A stretch of 64,000 bases of DNA from DATKJS01 sp964551995 (lineage in GTDB: Bacteria; Acidobacteriota; Aminicenantia; Aminicenantales; Saccharicenantaceae). Each line of letters begins with the position of its first letter. Position 1 is the stretch's first letter. The stretch covers positions 1 to 64,000 of the forward strand of contig CAZKFD010000004.1 of assembly GCA_964551995.1 (NCBI GenBank), in the 5' to 3' direction. Below the pieces are notes generated by a model. It saw only the letters and a list, made by a program, of their open reading frames with translations, was not told where the DNA came from and did no database searches. Position numbers and translations under genes: made by a program. Positions 16,716 to 24,934 of the stretch are shown here, in pieces.

Positions 16716-18439
16716 GAAAATCGCTGTTTTTCCGTGTTTTTTTGGGCTACACGGCGGTAATCGTGTTCATGGCCGGCGCCGTGGCCCTGTTCGCTCCGGG
16801 CCTGATGCGCAATCATTTTATCAAGCAGCAGTCGGCCGGGCTGGAGCATCTGGAAGCGCTCCTCGAGCCGTCCGTCCTGCCCTATCTCGAGGGCCAGGGG
16901 AGCGGGAGCCTTGAGGATTTTGTGCGGATGATCGACAGGAAGACGGGGACTCGGCTCACGGTCATCAACAGCGACGGGCGGGTCCTCGCGGACTCTGCAA
17001 AAGAGCCCGAGGACATGGAGAACCACCAGAACCGGCCGGAGATCTTTACCGCCCTTCAGGGCGAGCCCCGCATGTCCATCCGGTTCAGCGCGACCCTCCA
17101 GCGCGACATGATGTACATGGCCTTTCCCTTGAAGTCCGGGGGCCGGGTCGTCGGCGTCCTGCGGCTGTCCCTCTTCATGGACGCTCTGGACCGTTTCTTC
17201 GACGGCTTCCGGACCGATGTTCTGGAAACCCTCGCCCTGGCAACGCTCCTGGCCCTCGTCGCTGCCTTCTTCTTCACCCGGTCGATCTCCAGGCCGATTC
17301 AGGAATTCAGCCGGGCGGCGGCCCGGGTCGCGGCCGGCGATTTCGAGGCTAAGGTGTCCATGTGGCAGAGGGGCGAATTCCAGGATTTCGCCCGGAGCTT
17401 CAACACCATGACGGAAGAGTTGAAGAGCTCTTTCCAGGAGATCCAGCTCCAGTCCGAGGAGCTCACGAGCATCCTCGGCTCCATCGAAGAAGGGCTCTGC
17501 GTCCTCGACGCGGACGGCCGGATCATCCTCAGCAACGGCAGCTTCCGGCGCATCGTCCAAAGCGACCGGCCGGAGACGAAGCATTCCTGGGAAGTGGTGC
17601 GGAGCTCGGACTTCGCCGCGACCGTTAAGAAAGCCAGGGACTCGAGATCGGCCGCGGCCGGTGAATTCAGCCTGGGCGACCGGGTCTATTCCTGCAGCGT
17701 GTCCTTCCTTCCGTCCCGGAACCGCTTTGTCGTCATGCTCCACGACGTGACCGAATTCCGGAACCTCGAACGGGTCAAGAAGGACTTCGTCATCAATGTT
17801 TCTCACGAGCTCAAGACGCCGCTGACGGCCATCAAGGGCTTCATCGAGACGATGGAGCCCACTGTCGGACCGGACAGCCGCGCTTATCTCGAGATCGTCA
17901 AGAGGAACACCGAGCGCCTGATCGCCATCGTCGGCGACCTGCTGGTCCTCTCGGAGCTCGAAGAAAAGGGTGCCAGGCTCGAAAAAGAGGATGTCGACCT
18001 CCAGGCCCTGTGCGGGCCCATCCTCCGCATCTTCGAAAAGCAGGCCCAGGACAAGGGACTCGAGCTCGCTCTCGAGGCCGCGCCCGGCCTGCCGGCGCTC
18101 AAGGCCGATCCTTATGAGATCGAGAGGCTGCTTCTCAACCTTGTCGATAATGCCGTGAAGTACACGGACAAGGGGCGGGTGACGGTCCGGCTGGCCTCCT
18201 CCGCCGGGCAACTCACGATCGAGGTTTCGGACACCGGCCTCGGCATCGACGAGGAACATATCCCCCACATCTTCGAACGGTTCTATGTCGCCGATAAGTC
18301 CCGGTCGAAGAAACTCGGCGGCACGGGGCTCGGCCTGGCGATCGCCAAGCACATCGTCCTGGCTCACCAAGGGACCATATCCGTGAAGAGCCGCCTGGGC
18401 GAGGGCTCGACGTTCACCGTATCCCTCCCACTCTCGTGA
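16712..18439 (+). CDS. phoR: Phosphate regulon sensor histidine kinase PhoR
   Basis: A 575-residue membrane histidine kinase. It has a first membrane helix (about 8-28), a roughly 140-residue extracytoplasmic sensor, a second helix (about 170-188), HAMP (RSISRPIQEFS onward), PAS (LGSIEEGLCVLDADGR, about 254-350), HisKA with phospho-accepting H365 in NVSHELKTPL, and an HATPase domain (DNAVKYT, DTGLGI, GGTGLGLAI). This HAMP-PAS-HisKA order is the PhoR pattern. The large outside domain is typical of Gram-positive-type PhoR and absent from E. coli PhoR. The start overlaps the phoB stop (ATGA). It should phosphorylate PhoB when phosphate is low. Confidence 0.9.
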   Translation: MRKSLFFRVFLGYTAVIVFMAGAVALFAPGLMRNHFIKQQSAGLEHLEALLEPSVLPYLEGQGSGSLEDFVRMIDRKTGTRLTVINSDGRVLADSAKEPEDMENHQNRPEIFTALQGEPRMSIRFSATLQRDMMYMAFPLKSGGRVVGVLRLSLFMDALDRFFDGFRTDVLETLALATLLALVAAFFFTRSISRPIQEFSRAAARVAAGDFEAKVSMWQRGEFQDFARSFNTMTEELKSSFQEIQLQSEELTSILGSIEEGLCVLDADGRIILSNGSFRRIVQSDRPETKHSWEVVRSSDFAATVKKARDSRSAAAGEFSLGDRVYSCSVSFLPSRNRFVVMLHDVTEFRNLERVKKDFVINVSHELKTPLTAIKGFIETMEPTVGPDSRAYLEIVKRNTERLIAIVGDLLVLSELEEKGARLEKEDVDLQALCGPILRIFEKQAQDKGLELALEAAPGLPALKADPYEIERLLLNLVDNAVKYTDKGRVTVRLASSAGQLTIEVSDTGLGIDEEHIPHIFERFYVADKSRSKKLGGTGLGLAIAKHIVLAHQGTISVKSRLGEGSTFTVSLPLS

Positions 18440-18502
18440 CCGGGGCCGTGAGGGGTCGGGACTTGCGAAGCCCCGACGGCCGCGCCGATCTCGCCGCGGG
18501 TC

Positions 18503-19249
18503 CTAGCTGATAATCGCCGATGGGTTGGGGTTGAAGGGATTGATGCGGACGGCCAGGGAGAACAGGTAGGGATAGCTTTCCTTGAGGTGCGCGACATAAA
18601 CGATCCATTCCGCCGCGAGAAGTCCGTAGGCGCGGCTGGCGTCTTTCATCAGGTGCTCGTAATCTCCGGGAGGAAGGGCGGCCAGGTCCCCCGTCCGCTG
18701 GGTCAGCTCTTCGGAGAGATGAAAGACCGCCCACAGAAGGTCCGTGAACCTGTCGTGCTCGAGAAGGTTGGGGTTTTCGAGGAGTATGATGAGGAAATTC
18801 CGCTGGCCTTCGAGGAAGACCTTGATGCCGGCGAGCTCCTCGGGTGTGATCTTGAGGTCAGAGGAGGAGTTTCTAGCTGCGGCCGCGGCGCTCTCGAATT
18901 CCCGGCCCGACCATGAGGGCCGGATGTCCAAGTCCTTCTGGAAAACGTCGCATCCCCGTTCGCAGCGCGCCAACCGGGTGAGAAGGTCGCGTCCGACGAC
19001 GCTGAAAAAGGCGCCGATGACCATGTTGAGCTTCTTGAACAGCGCCCGCTTCTCCCGGAGGCTCAGCAGCCGTTCGATGAGCAGGATGACGACGATCACA
19101 TTCAGGAACATGAAGGCGATGTCCTCGAGCATGAGGAAGAACATCTCCCGCGGATTCCGGAAGATCAGATAATTGAGCCCGTAGATCAGCGCCGACAAGA
19201 CGACGAAAACAAAGATCAGGATGAGAAACCAGCGGGCGTCTCTCTTCAT
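18503..19249 (-). CDS. Two-TM membrane protein of unknown function
   Basis: A 248-residue protein with two N-terminal membrane helices (about 6-28 and 37-60), then a soluble, helix-rich region (LREKRALFKKLNMVIGAFF onward) with two close cysteines (ARCERGCDVF). The ATG at 19249 follows AGGAGG by 7 bases and was preferred to an ATG eight codons upstream. No family is recognised. It is convergent with phoR (63 bases between the stops) and probably stands alone. The cytoplasmic part could be a signalling or scaffolding domain, which is only a guess. Confidence 0.72.
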   Translation of the reverse strand: MKRDARWFLILIFVFVVLSALIYGLNYLIFRNPREMFFLMLEDIAFMFLNVIVVILLIERLLSLREKRALFKKLNMVIGAFFSVVGRDLLTRLARCERGCDVFQKDLDIRPSWSGREFESAAAAARNSSSDLKITPEELAGIKVFLEGQRNFLIILLENPNLLEHDRFTDLLWAVFHLSEELTQRTGDLAALPPGDYEHLMKDASRAYGLLAAEWIVYVAHLKESYPYLFSLAVRINPFNPNPSAIIS

Positions 19250-19395
19250 TGTCGGCCTCCTCTCTCTGCGCAAATCCCGGCCTCTCGGCCTCGCCGTTCC
19301 ATTGTAGAGGAACCTCCGGCTTTGTCAAAAACGCCCCTGTCCCGGGGGAGGGAAGGGCGCCGGTGAAGAATCCGCGCCGCCAGGGTTCCCTGGGC

Positions 19396-19545
19396 CTAGC
19401 GCCGGTGTTTTTTCGACGCGGCGATTTCGCCGATGGGTTGGATCGTCCCGATCACATTGAACGCGTGGTTGACGATGGGCAGCCCCGTGTTCGGCCGGAA
19501 TCTCTTCCGGATCTCGTCCGGGTCGACAAAGCCAGCCCGTTGTAG
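19396..19545 (-). pseudogene. Possible C-terminal gene remnant
   Basis: A 49-codon minus-strand stretch ending in TAG reads like real protein (GFVDPDEIRKRFRPNTGLP, then IVNHAFNVIGTIQPIGEI). It has no start codon with a ribosome-binding site; upstream the frame turns into low-quality sequence overlapping the folK promoter. It may be the tail of a decayed gene or a very short gene with a non-standard start. Nothing else was found in the 350-base gap from 19250 to 19599. Confidence 0.3.
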
Positions 19546-19599
19546 AACGGCCGCGGTCCCGGGATTGCATCGCCCGGGCGGGGGCGTACAATAGAGGAT

Positions 19600-20139
19600 A
19601 TGAAAGGGAGTCCGGGGCAAGCGAAACGCGTGAAGGCTCGAACATTGAGCCGCGGGACGGTCTATTTCCTCGGCCTCGGAGGGAACCTCGGCGACCGCGG
19701 CGCCAATTTGGCCCGCGCCCGGCGTCTTCTCGGGTCGGCGGGCGTGGAGCTGCTGCAGTGTTCTTCCGTTTTCCGGACCGAGCCAGTCGGCCTCAAGGAC
19801 CAGCCCTGGTTTTTCAACCAGGTCGTCGCCGTCCGGGCCGAGCGGACGCCCTTCGAAATGCTCGAGCTGATCAGGTCCATCGAAAAGGCCATGGGCCGGG
19901 CGACGGGCCCCGTGAACGGACCGCGCATCATCGATATCGACATCCTCCTGGCCGGCGAGACCATCCTGGTGACGCCGGAGCTGACCATCCCTCATCCGCG
20001 CCTCGCCAAGAGGAACTTCGTCCTGGTTCCTTTGTGCGAGATCGCCCCCGCCGCCGTTCATCCGGTTCTGCGGATGACGGCCGCGGAGCTTCTGCGGGGC
20101 TCGCCGGACCGCTCCTCCGTTGTCCGGGCGGGGCGTTGA
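19600..20139 (+). CDS. folK: 2-amino-4-hydroxy-6-hydroxymethyldihydropteridine pyrophosphokinase FolK
   Basis: FolK transfers pyrophosphate from ATP to 6-hydroxymethyl-dihydropterin in folate synthesis. Of 179 residues, about 20 form an extra basic N-terminus. Family motifs: LGGNLGDR, SSVFRTEPVG, DQPWFFNQV, and the metal/ATP site PRIIDIDILL followed by IPHPRLAKRNFVL. A -10-like TACAAT at 19587-19592 lies only 7 bases before the ATG, so the message may be leaderless, or the GTG at 19630 may be the true start and remove the extension. The neighbouring yraN is convergent (20-base gap). No other folate gene is nearby. Confidence 0.92.
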   Translation: MKGSPGQAKRVKARTLSRGTVYFLGLGGNLGDRGANLARARRLLGSAGVELLQCSSVFRTEPVGLKDQPWFFNQVVAVRAERTPFEMLELIRSIEKAMGRATGPVNGPRIIDIDILLAGETILVTPELTIPHPRLAKRNFVLVPLCEIAPAAVHPVLRMTAAELLRGSPDRSSVVRAGR

Positions 20140-20158
20140 CGGGCGGGGGAGGAGCGCC

Positions 20159-20560
20159 TCAGAACGCGTTCTTGAAATGCCGGATGGAGGGCGCGGCTTC
20201 TCCTTGTTTCAGGATCGAGATGACGTCGAACCGGCACGGCGTTTCTCCCAAGCGCCGCTGGAAAAGGTAGCCTCGGGCGACCTTGCGGATCTGCCGCTGT
20301 TTGGCCGGGGTCACGGATTCTTCAGGGCGCCCGAAGAGGGGGCTGGTCCGCATCTTGACCTCGATAAAGACGAGCGTCGGCCCGTCCCGGGCGATGATAT
20401 CGATCTCGCCGCGGAACATGCGGAACCCGGTTTCGACGATCGTGTATCCCTTGCGGCGGAGAAACCGCCCGGCCAGCCTCTCTCCGGCCCTGCCTGCGGA
20501 AGTCGTTGATCCACGGGCAGGCGGCGTTACCCGGCCGCTCGCGCGGGGGAGGTCGCTCAT
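20159..20560 (-). CDS. yraN: YraN/UPF0102 family nuclease-like protein
   Basis: A 133-residue protein of the UPF0102 (YraN) family, with a restriction-endonuclease-like fold of undefined role. Motifs: AGERLAGRFLRRKGYTIVE, RGEIDIIARDGPTLVFIEVK (the D-x(n)-ExK nuclease core) and AKQRQIRKVARGYL. An N-terminal tail of about 20 residues is low-complexity. It overlaps the end of cysS by 4 bases (ATGA), so the two are translationally coupled on the minus strand. Confidence 0.88.
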   Translation of the reverse strand: MSDLPRASGRVTPPARGSTTSAGRAGERLAGRFLRRKGYTIVETGFRMFRGEIDIIARDGPTLVFIEVKMRTSPLFGRPEESVTPAKQRQIRKVARGYLFQRRLGETPCRFDVISILKQGEAAPSIRHFKNAF

Positions 20561-22041
20561 GGGCGGCGGGGCTGAACCCTCTTCCAGCGGACGCCGTCCT
20601 TCATGTCCTCAAGCAGGATGCCCTCGGCGAGGAGCTCCGCGCGGATCTCGTCGGCACGGCGGAAATCCTTTTCGGCTCGGGCCCGCTGCCGCGCCTCGAT
20701 CTTCGCCCGGATGGCGGCGTCGAGTTCTCCGGAGACGTCGGTTTTCACAGCGGGGGCCCCCTCGTCGGCCCGGGCCGATGCGGAGTCCGGGGCGACGATG
20801 ACCGAAGTCGGCTCGATCTTGAGAATCCTGTCATCGATTTCCCCGACGAAGCCCGTCAGGGCCTGAGCGTCCGCCCGAGACAGCGCCCCTTTCGCGATCA
20901 GGCCATTTGCCCTTTCGATGAGCGTGAAGAGCGCGGCCAGGGCCTCGGAGATGTTGAGGTCGTCCTCGAGGCCGGCGACGAACTTGCGGCGGGCCGTCTC
21001 GATCAGGCCGGACACCTCGGGGTTGGGGCCGCCTTCACGCTTGACGCTCCTGAGGTCGACGAGAAAATCCCGGATCCTGTTCCGGCCGGCTCGGGCCTGG
21101 TTCAGGGCCTCGAAGGTGAAGTTGAGCATCTTCCGGTAGTGCGTGGAGAGCAGCAGGAGACGGACCTCCCTCGGGTCATAGCCCCGGGCCAGGATGTCCG
21201 CGAGCCGGTAGACGTTTCCCTTGGATTTGGCCATCTTTTCCCCGTCGACGACGAGATGATGGCAATGGAGCCAGTAGTTCACGAACTTGACGCCGTTGGC
21301 CGCCTCGGACTGGGCGATTTCGTTCTCGTGGTGGGGGAAGATATTGTCGATCCCGCCGCAGTGGATGTCGAAGGTCTGGCCGAGGTACCGGGAGCTCATG
21401 GCCGAGCACTCGATGTGCCAGCCGGGCCGGCCGGGGCCGAGTTCCGTATCCCAGGAGGGCTCGCCCTCCTTGGGCGCTTTCCAGAGGGCGAAATCGTGGA
21501 CGCTCTCCTTGGCGTATTCGTCCGCGTCGCCGCGCCGGCCGGGTTTCAGATCCTCCAGGCTGATCTTGGAGAGGCGTCCATAGGCGGGGAACTTGGCGAT
21601 GCTGAAATAGATCGAGCCCTCGTTCCGGTAGGCGTAGCCCTTTTCGAGAAGGACCTTGATCAGGCCGATCATCTCGGGGATGTGCTCTGTCGCCCGGGGG
21701 TAATGGTTGGCCGGAAGGACGTTCAGCCGATCGCGGTCCGCGTAGAAGGCCTCGATGAACGGCCGTGTGTATTCATTCAGCTTCAGACCGCGGGCATTGG
21801 CCCCGAGGATCGTCTTGTCGTCGACGTCCGTCAGATTCATGACATGAAGGACGCGGAAGCCGCGGAACATCAGGAAGCGCTTGAGCAGGTCCTCGAAGAC
21901 GTAGGCCCGCCAGTTTCCGATGTGCGGGGCGTCGTATACCGTAGGGCCGCAGGTGTAGAGCCGGACCTCGTCCGGACGGAGAGGGGAAAAGTCCTCGACC
22001 CCGCCGCTGAGCGTGTTGTGGAAGCGGATCATCAGGGTCAT
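20557..22041 (-). CDS. cysS: Cysteinyl-tRNA synthetase
   Basis: Charges tRNA-Cys with cysteine. 494 residues. The class I HIGH motif appears as PHIGN in TVYDAPHIGNWRAYVFEDLL, and KMSKS as KMAKS in GEKMAKSKGNVY. Zinc ligands are visible in LYTCGPTVYD, WHIECSAMS and IFPHHENEIAQ. The start at 22041 (MTLMIRFHNT) was chosen because the long frame upstream has no synthetase sequence; an ATG three codons in (22032) is also possible. The ribosome-binding site is weak. The C-terminal helical domain ends within yraN. Confidence 0.95.
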   Translation of the reverse strand: MTLMIRFHNTLSGGVEDFSPLRPDEVRLYTCGPTVYDAPHIGNWRAYVFEDLLKRFLMFRGFRVLHVMNLTDVDDKTILGANARGLKLNEYTRPFIEAFYADRDRLNVLPANHYPRATEHIPEMIGLIKVLLEKGYAYRNEGSIYFSIAKFPAYGRLSKISLEDLKPGRRGDADEYAKESVHDFALWKAPKEGEPSWDTELGPGRPGWHIECSAMSSRYLGQTFDIHCGGIDNIFPHHENEIAQSEAANGVKFVNYWLHCHHLVVDGEKMAKSKGNVYRLADILARGYDPREVRLLLLSTHYRKMLNFTFEALNQARAGRNRIRDFLVDLRSVKREGGPNPEVSGLIETARRKFVAGLEDDLNISEALAALFTLIERANGLIAKGALSRADAQALTGFVGEIDDRILKIEPTSVIVAPDSASARADEGAPAVKTDVSGELDAAIRAKIEARQRARAEKDFRRADEIRAELLAEGILLEDMKDGVRWKRVQPRRP

Positions 22042-22152
22042 TATGAAAATTCCCAGGCCGGGAGTCAATCTCTTTCGTTCCCCCTGAGATAAGGACGGCC
22101 GAAGCGCCACTTTTGCGCCACCTCCCCTCCGGATAAGGCTTAGAGCGGTCCA

Positions 22153-22182
22153 TTGACCCGGAAGCCTTACCTGTGAAATAAT
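22153..22182 (+). promoter_or_regulatory. Candidate promoter of the lysine-catabolism gene pair
   Basis: TTGACC (22153-22158) and AATAAT (22177-22182) are separated by 18 bases, 29 bases before the start of the lysine-ketoglutarate reductase gene. The match to the sigma-70 consensus is moderate. Confidence 0.4.
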
Positions 22183-22210
22183 TTCCCCTCCGTCTGAAAG
22201 GAACCGCCCC

Positions 22211-23527
22211 ATGACAAGGAAGATCGGCATCCGGAGAGAAGACATTAATAAATGGGAGAGGCGTGTCCCTCTCATCCCTTCCCATGCCCGGGAGCTTGTC
22301 CGCAACAGGGGCCTCGAGATCATGATCCAGCCCTCCCGGATCAGGGTCTTCACTGACGATGATTATCGCCTGTCCGGGATCGACGTCCGGGAGGATATCT
22401 GTCCCTGCCCCATCGTCCTGGCCATCAAGGAAATCCCGGTCGAGCTTCTGGAAAAAGGGAAGATCTATGTCTTCTTCTCCCATACCGCCAAAGGGCAGAG
22501 CCACAACATGCCCATGCTCAGGAAGATGATGGAGCTCGGGTGCACGATCATCGACTACGAAAAGATGGTCGACGGCAAGGGCCGCCGCTTGCTCTTTTTC
22601 GGCAGCTATGCCGGACACGCTGGCATGATCGACACCCTGTGGACCCTGGGCCGCCGGCTGGCCTGGGAGGGCATCCCCAACCCGTTCACCGTCCTTCATC
22701 CGACTCACTGGTATAAAAGCCTCGTGGAAGCCCGGGAAGCGGTCGGCCAGGTGGCCTGGAAGGTCACCCGGGAAGGCCTCCCGGGCGGGCTCGCGCCCCT
22801 CGTCGTGGGCTTTCTCGGCTACGGGCACGTATCCCAGGGAGCCCAGGAGATTTTCGACATCCTGCCCGTGGAGACCGTGCGTCCCGCGGACTTGCCGTCG
22901 CTCTTCAAGAGGCATACCGACTCGCCGCACATCGTCTACAAGGTCGTCTTCAAGGAAGAGGACATGGTGGAGCCTGTAAAAAAAGGGAAGGGCTTCGATC
23001 TCCAGGACTTCTACGACCATCCTCAATCTTACGGGCCGGTCGTCGAAAAGTCGATTCCCTACCTGACGGCCCTCGTCAACGGGATCTACTGGACCCCCAA
23101 ATATCCCCGATACCTCACCCGGGAATTCCTGAAGACCCTCTACGGCGGCGCGGCCCGGCCCCGCCTCCGGGTGATCGGCGACATCACCTGCGACGTCGAC
23201 GGCTCCTTAGAGAGCACGGTCAAGGCGACCGACCCGGAAAACCCCGTTTATGTCTATGATCCCTTCTCTGGCCAGGCCGTTGCGGGCGTGGAAGGGAAGG
23301 GCCCCGTCGTCCTGGCCGTTTACAATTTTCCCGCCGAGCTGCCGCTCGAGTCTTCCACCTACTTCAGCGGCGTCTTCAAGGAGTTCGTCCCGGCCATGGC
23401 CGAGGCGGATTTTCAAAAACCCTTTGCGGAATGCGGCCTTCCGGACGTGCTGCGCCGGGCCGTCATTCTCTACCGGGGCGAGCTGGCTCCCGATTATGCT
23501 TACCTGAAGGCCTATCTTCACGGCTAG
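22211..23527 (+). CDS. Lysine-ketoglutarate reductase (saccharopine-forming), AASS N-terminal-like
   Basis: A 438-residue member of the alanine dehydrogenase/transhydrogenase-type fold, as in the N-terminal half of eukaryotic AASS: KIGIRREDINKWERRVPLIP, VFFSHTAKGQSHNMPML, TIIDYEKMVD, and the nucleotide-binding VVGFLGYGHVSQGAQEI. It would join lysine and 2-oxoglutarate to saccharopine with NADPH. The partner saccharopine dehydrogenase follows 17 bases later, so the AASS arrangement is split into two genes. The ATG follows AAAGGA by 6 bases. Alanine dehydrogenase is less likely given the partner gene and the match to the AASS start. Lysine breakdown rather than synthesis is an inference. Confidence 0.82.
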   Translation: MTRKIGIRREDINKWERRVPLIPSHARELVRNRGLEIMIQPSRIRVFTDDDYRLSGIDVREDICPCPIVLAIKEIPVELLEKGKIYVFFSHTAKGQSHNMPMLRKMMELGCTIIDYEKMVDGKGRRLLFFGSYAGHAGMIDTLWTLGRRLAWEGIPNPFTVLHPTHWYKSLVEAREAVGQVAWKVTREGLPGGLAPLVVGFLGYGHVSQGAQEIFDILPVETVRPADLPSLFKRHTDSPHIVYKVVFKEEDMVEPVKKGKGFDLQDFYDHPQSYGPVVEKSIPYLTALVNGIYWTPKYPRYLTREFLKTLYGGAARPRLRVIGDITCDVDGSLESTVKATDPENPVYVYDPFSGQAVAGVEGKGPVVLAVYNFPAELPLESSTYFSGVFKEFVPAMAEADFQKPFAECGLPDVLRRAVILYRGELAPDYAYLKAYLHG

Positions 23528-23544
23528 GGAGAGCGGAGGGCGAA

Positions 23545-24873
23545 ATGGACAAAAAGGTCCTCGTCTTCGGCGCGGGACTGGTCGCTGGTCCCCTGGTGAG
23601 ATACTTCGCGGACCGTTCCGGCTATTCGGTGGTCGTCGCGGATGTGGACGCCGCCCGGGCGCGCAAGCTCGTCTCTGGGCATCCGCGGGCCGAGGCCAAG
23701 AGAATCGCCGTGGACGACCATGCCGCCGTCGCCGCGGAGATCGGGCGGGCCGACATCGTCGTCAGCATGGTGCCCAATACCCTGCATCCGGTGGTCGCGG
23801 CCGCCGCGATCGACGCCGGGCGGAGCGTGGTGACGGCCTCCTATGTGAGCTCGGAGATGAGAGCGCTCGACGGCCGGGCCCGCGAGAAAGGGGTCGTCCT
23901 CCTGAACGAGCTCGGCCTCGACCCCGGCCTCGACCATATGGAGGCGATGCGGGTCATCCACGAGGTCCATGGGCAGGGCGGCCGCGTCGTGGGCTTCATC
24001 TCCTACTGCGGGGGGCTGCCGGCTCCGGAGGCCAACGACAATCCGTTCGGGTACAAGTTTTCCTGGAGTCCCAGGGGAGTCCTGCTCGCTTCTAAGAGCC
24101 CCGCCCGGTTCGTCAGGAACGGGAAGGTCGTCGTCATCCCCGCCGCCGACCTTTTTAAGGAGCCTGAAGATATCCGCATCCCCGGACTGGGCGTTTTCGA
24201 GGGCTATCCCAACCGGGATTCCGTTTCCTATCAAGAGACCTACAAAATTCCGGAGGCCCAAACCGTCCTGCGGGGCACGCTGCGCTATCCGGGATGGTGC
24301 CGAACGCTGATCAAGATCGGCGAACTCGGACTCCTGGACGAGACGGCCGTCAAAGACCGCAGGGGACGGACCTATCGCGATCTCATGGCGGAGCTGGCCC
24401 CGCCGGCCTCAGGTTCCGACGTCAGGGCCTCCGTGGCGTCCCGGCTGGGGCTCGGGCCGGATTCGGACGTCATGGGACGCCTCGACTGGCTCGGGCTTTT
24501 CACGGACGACCCCCTGCCGGTCGAGTGGGGTTCGGCGCTGGACATCTTGGTCGCGAGAATGGTCGAGCGGCTCCGGTACGCGGAAGGGGAGAGGGACATG
24601 GTCGTTCTCCGGCATGACTTCCTGGTCGAGGATGCCCGGGGCGGGAGGGAAAAGATCTCTTCGACGCTGATTGATTATGGGATACCCCACGGTGACTCTT
24701 CGATGTCCCGGACTGTGGGACTGCCGGCGGCCATCGGCGCGCGTCTCCTGCTCGAAGGCCGCATCCGCGAGCCCGGGATCCGTGTCCCCGTGACGGCCGA
24801 CATCTACAACCCCATCCTGAACGAGCTCTTCGAGCTCGGCGTGCGGTTCAAGGAAGAGCGGCACCCTCTGTGA
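23545..24873 (+). CDS. Saccharopine dehydrogenase (glutamate- and aminoadipate semialdehyde-forming), AASS C-terminal-like
   Basis: A 442-residue dehydrogenase. It has an N-terminal Rossmann fold (VLVFGAGLVAGPLVRY), then the family-specific NELGLDPGLDHM and ISYCGGLPAPEANDNPFG with FSWSPRGVL, the saccharopine-binding stretches known from yeast Lys9 and animal AASS. It would oxidise saccharopine. The ATG at 23545 follows GGAGGG by about 5 bases; the longer frame overlaps the reductase gene and is a shadow. Together with the upstream gene it forms a two-gene saccharopine pathway operon, mostly known from eukaryotes and scattered bacteria. Confidence 0.88.
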   Translation: MDKKVLVFGAGLVAGPLVRYFADRSGYSVVVADVDAARARKLVSGHPRAEAKRIAVDDHAAVAAEIGRADIVVSMVPNTLHPVVAAAAIDAGRSVVTASYVSSEMRALDGRAREKGVVLLNELGLDPGLDHMEAMRVIHEVHGQGGRVVGFISYCGGLPAPEANDNPFGYKFSWSPRGVLLASKSPARFVRNGKVVVIPAADLFKEPEDIRIPGLGVFEGYPNRDSVSYQETYKIPEAQTVLRGTLRYPGWCRTLIKIGELGLLDETAVKDRRGRTYRDLMAELAPPASGSDVRASVASRLGLGPDSDVMGRLDWLGLFTDDPLPVEWGSALDILVARMVERLRYAEGERDMVVLRHDFLVEDARGGREKISSTLIDYGIPHGDSSMSRTVGLPAAIGARLLLEGRIREPGIRVPVTADIYNPILNELFELGVRFKEERHPL

Positions 24874-24934
24874 TCCGCGGGCGCGGACCCGTCGGCCGCC
24901 CGCCCGCCGCCTATCGCCGGAGAAGGAGGTCACG

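Noticed and set aside
20506..22092. Long plus-strand open frame opposite cysS (528 codons)
   Set aside because: Antisense shadow of cysS, which has clear family motifs on the other strand.
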